Under the pieces are notes generated by a model. That model was not told where the DNA came from. It made no database searches and saw nothing but the letters and a program-made list of their open reading frames with translations. Of a stretch of DNA of 6,244 nt, positions 5,200-6,244 are shown piece after piece. Origin of the DNA: an uncultured Sphingomonadaceae bacterium (GTDB taxonomy: Bacteria; Pseudomonadota; Alphaproteobacteria; Sphingomonadales; Sphingomonadaceae); the NCBI GenBank assembly GCA_946480515.1, contig CAMLKX010000113.1:1-6244 (forward strand), given 5' to 3'. The position numbers were made by a program, and so were the translations under genes. Positions within the stretch are counted from its first letter, which is position 1, and every line of letters starts with the position of its first letter.

Positions 5200-6244
5200 A
5201 TGGAAATCCAGACCAACCTTGCCGCTGAGCCCACTGCCGCCGCGCTAATTGCCGGTGCTCGAAGGGTTGTGGTCAAGGTCGGATCGTCATTGTTCCTCAA
5301 TGACTCGAAGACTGCGGCGCGCGTGGATTGGCTTGCGAGCCTCGCCGCCGACGTGGCCGCGCTTCGGACAGACGGCAAGCAGCTGATCATCGTCTCGTCC
5401 GGTGCCGTCGCGCTCGGCCGGCTCAAACTTGGCCTGCGCAAGAACGCCCGGCTTGCCCACAAGCAAGCAGCGGCGGCTGCCGGCCAGTCGCTCCTGATGC
5501 AAAGCTGGGATCGCGCGCTTGCGCCGCTTGAGATCCCGACCGCACAACTGCTGCTGACGTTTCACGATACCGAGACTCGCCGGCGCTGGCTGAATGCCCG
5601 GGCAACCCTCGACGTACTGCTGACGCGCGGCGCCTTGCCCGTGATCAACGAGAATGACAGCGTGGCGACGGACGAACTCCGCTATGGCGACAATGACCGG
5701 CTATCGGCGCGGGTGGCGCAAATGGCCAGTTGCGACCTGCTGATCCTGCTGTCCGACGTAGACGGACTATTCACCGCCGACCCAGCGAGCGATCCGTCGG
5801 CGACCCATGTCCCGCTGGTCACCGAGGTCGATGACCAGATCCGCTCCCTCGCGGGAACCGCCTCCGCCAGCGGCGTGGGCTCTGGCGGGATGTGGGCCAA
5901 GATCGAAGCCGCGTCGATCGCGCGCGACGCGGGCTGCGCCACGATCATCGCCTGCGGACGAACCGATCATCCGCTGCAGCGGCTGTGCGATGGAGCGCGC
6001 GCAACCGTCGTGACGGCGCACGGGACCCCGGCGCGCGCCTACAAGCAGTGGATCGCGGGATCGCTTGTGCCTGCCGGAACACTGACCGTTGACGATGGCG
6101 CAATGGCTGCGTTGCAGAGAGGCAAAAGTCTGCTTCCGGCGGGGGTGCGCGAAGTGGGCGGCGAATTCGAACGGGGCGCTTGTGTCTCTATCCGCGCCGG
6201 CGAGCGGGAAGTCGCCCGCGGGATTTGTGCCTATAATAGCGCCG
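5200..6244 (+). CDS. proB: Glutamate 5-kinase ProB, 3'-truncated by the window
   Basis: ProB phosphorylates the gamma-carboxylate of glutamate, the first and feedback-controlled step of proline synthesis. The frame stays open to the window end, giving 348 residues of an expected ~370. The amino-acid-kinase domain shows VVVKVGSS (23-30), IIVSSGAVALG (63-73), VINENDSVATDELRYGDNDR (148-167), LLSDVDGLFTADP (183-195) and GSGGMWAKIEAA (227-238, the usual GTGGM-x-TK loop with Ser and Ala replacing the two Thr). A C-terminal PUA domain begins near 277 (YKQWIAGSLVPAGTLTVDDGA) and runs on through SLLPAGV and GEFERGACVSI to the end. The start is ATG at 5200. An in-frame ATG at 5146 would add 18 residues without family resemblance and would overlap the moaD start codon. 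No clear Shine-Dalgarno precedes 5200. It is divergent from moaD and has no functional tie to Moco; proA may follow downstream. Confidence 0.95.
   Translation, partial: MEIQTNLAAEPTAAALIAGARRVVVKVGSSLFLNDSKTAARVDWLASLAADVAALRTDGKQLIIVSSGAVALGRLKLGLRKNARLAHKQAAAAAGQSLLMQSWDRALAPLEIPTAQLLLTFHDTETRRRWLNARATLDVLLTRGALPVINENDSVATDELRYGDNDRLSARVAQMASCDLLILLSDVDGLFTADPASDPSATHVPLVTEVDDQIRSLAGTASASGVGSGGMWAKIEAASIARDAGCATIIACGRTDHPLQRLCDGARATVVTAHGTPARAYKQWIAGSLVPAGTLTVDDGAMAALQRGKSLLPAGVREVGGEFERGACVSIRAGEREVARGICAYNSA

Noticed and set aside
1..6244. Search for mobile elements, CRISPR repeats, tRNA genes, inverted repeats with T-tracts (terminators) and composition shifts.
   Set aside because: None could be supported; coding is nearly continuous, base composition looks uniform and gene content is housekeeping.

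Overview
The window is a compact, GC-rich bacterial chromosomal segment whose core is an almost complete molybdenum cofactor (Moco) biosynthesis cluster. The cluster is flanked by a truncated SBF-like (YfeH-type) transporter gene on the left and a truncated glutamate 5-kinase gene (proB) on the right. Strong G/C bias at third codon positions, frequent GTG/TTG starts and the protein styles suggest an alphaproteobacterium, possibly a sphingomonad. That placement is an inference from general resemblance and was not tested. There are no tRNA or rRNA genes, insertion sequences, CRISPR arrays or integration scars.

Layout, left to right: SBF-like transporter C-terminal part (+, 2-634); moaA (-, 621-1625); a 58-bp divergent gap; mobA (+, 1684-2280); moeA (-, 2267-3448); moaC (-, 3445-3918); moaB (-, 3911-4447); moaE (-, 4450-4899); moaD (-, 4901-5146); a 53-bp divergent gap; proB (+, 5200 to beyond the window end). 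Transcribed leftward, moaD-moaE-moaB-moaC-moeA form a tightly packed probable operon with gaps of 1 and 2 nt, then overlaps of 8 and 4 nt. mobA runs against this direction between moeA and moaA. Both convergent gene pairs overlap tail to tail by 14 nt, leaving no room for ordinary terminators.

Pathway logic: MoaA with MoaC converts GTP to cyclic pyranopterin monophosphate (cPMP). The MoaD/MoaE complex inserts the dithiolene sulfurs to make molybdopterin (MPT). The MoaB-type protein adenylylates MPT, and MoeA inserts molybdate. MobA attaches GMP to give the MGD form used by DMSO-reductase-family enzymes. Not seen here are the MoaD-activating enzyme (MoeB type), molybdate transport (modABC), mobB and any molybdoenzyme; these must lie elsewhere. 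Catalytic residues that can be checked by eye in MoaA, MoaC, MoaE, MobA and the MoaD tail are intact, so the pathway looks functional.

I found no undescribed biological system. The most interesting points are structural: mobA embedded antisense between same-direction Moco genes (a candidate noncontiguous operon), and conserved C-terminal glycine codons of upstream proteins doubling as Shine-Dalgarno sequences for the next gene.
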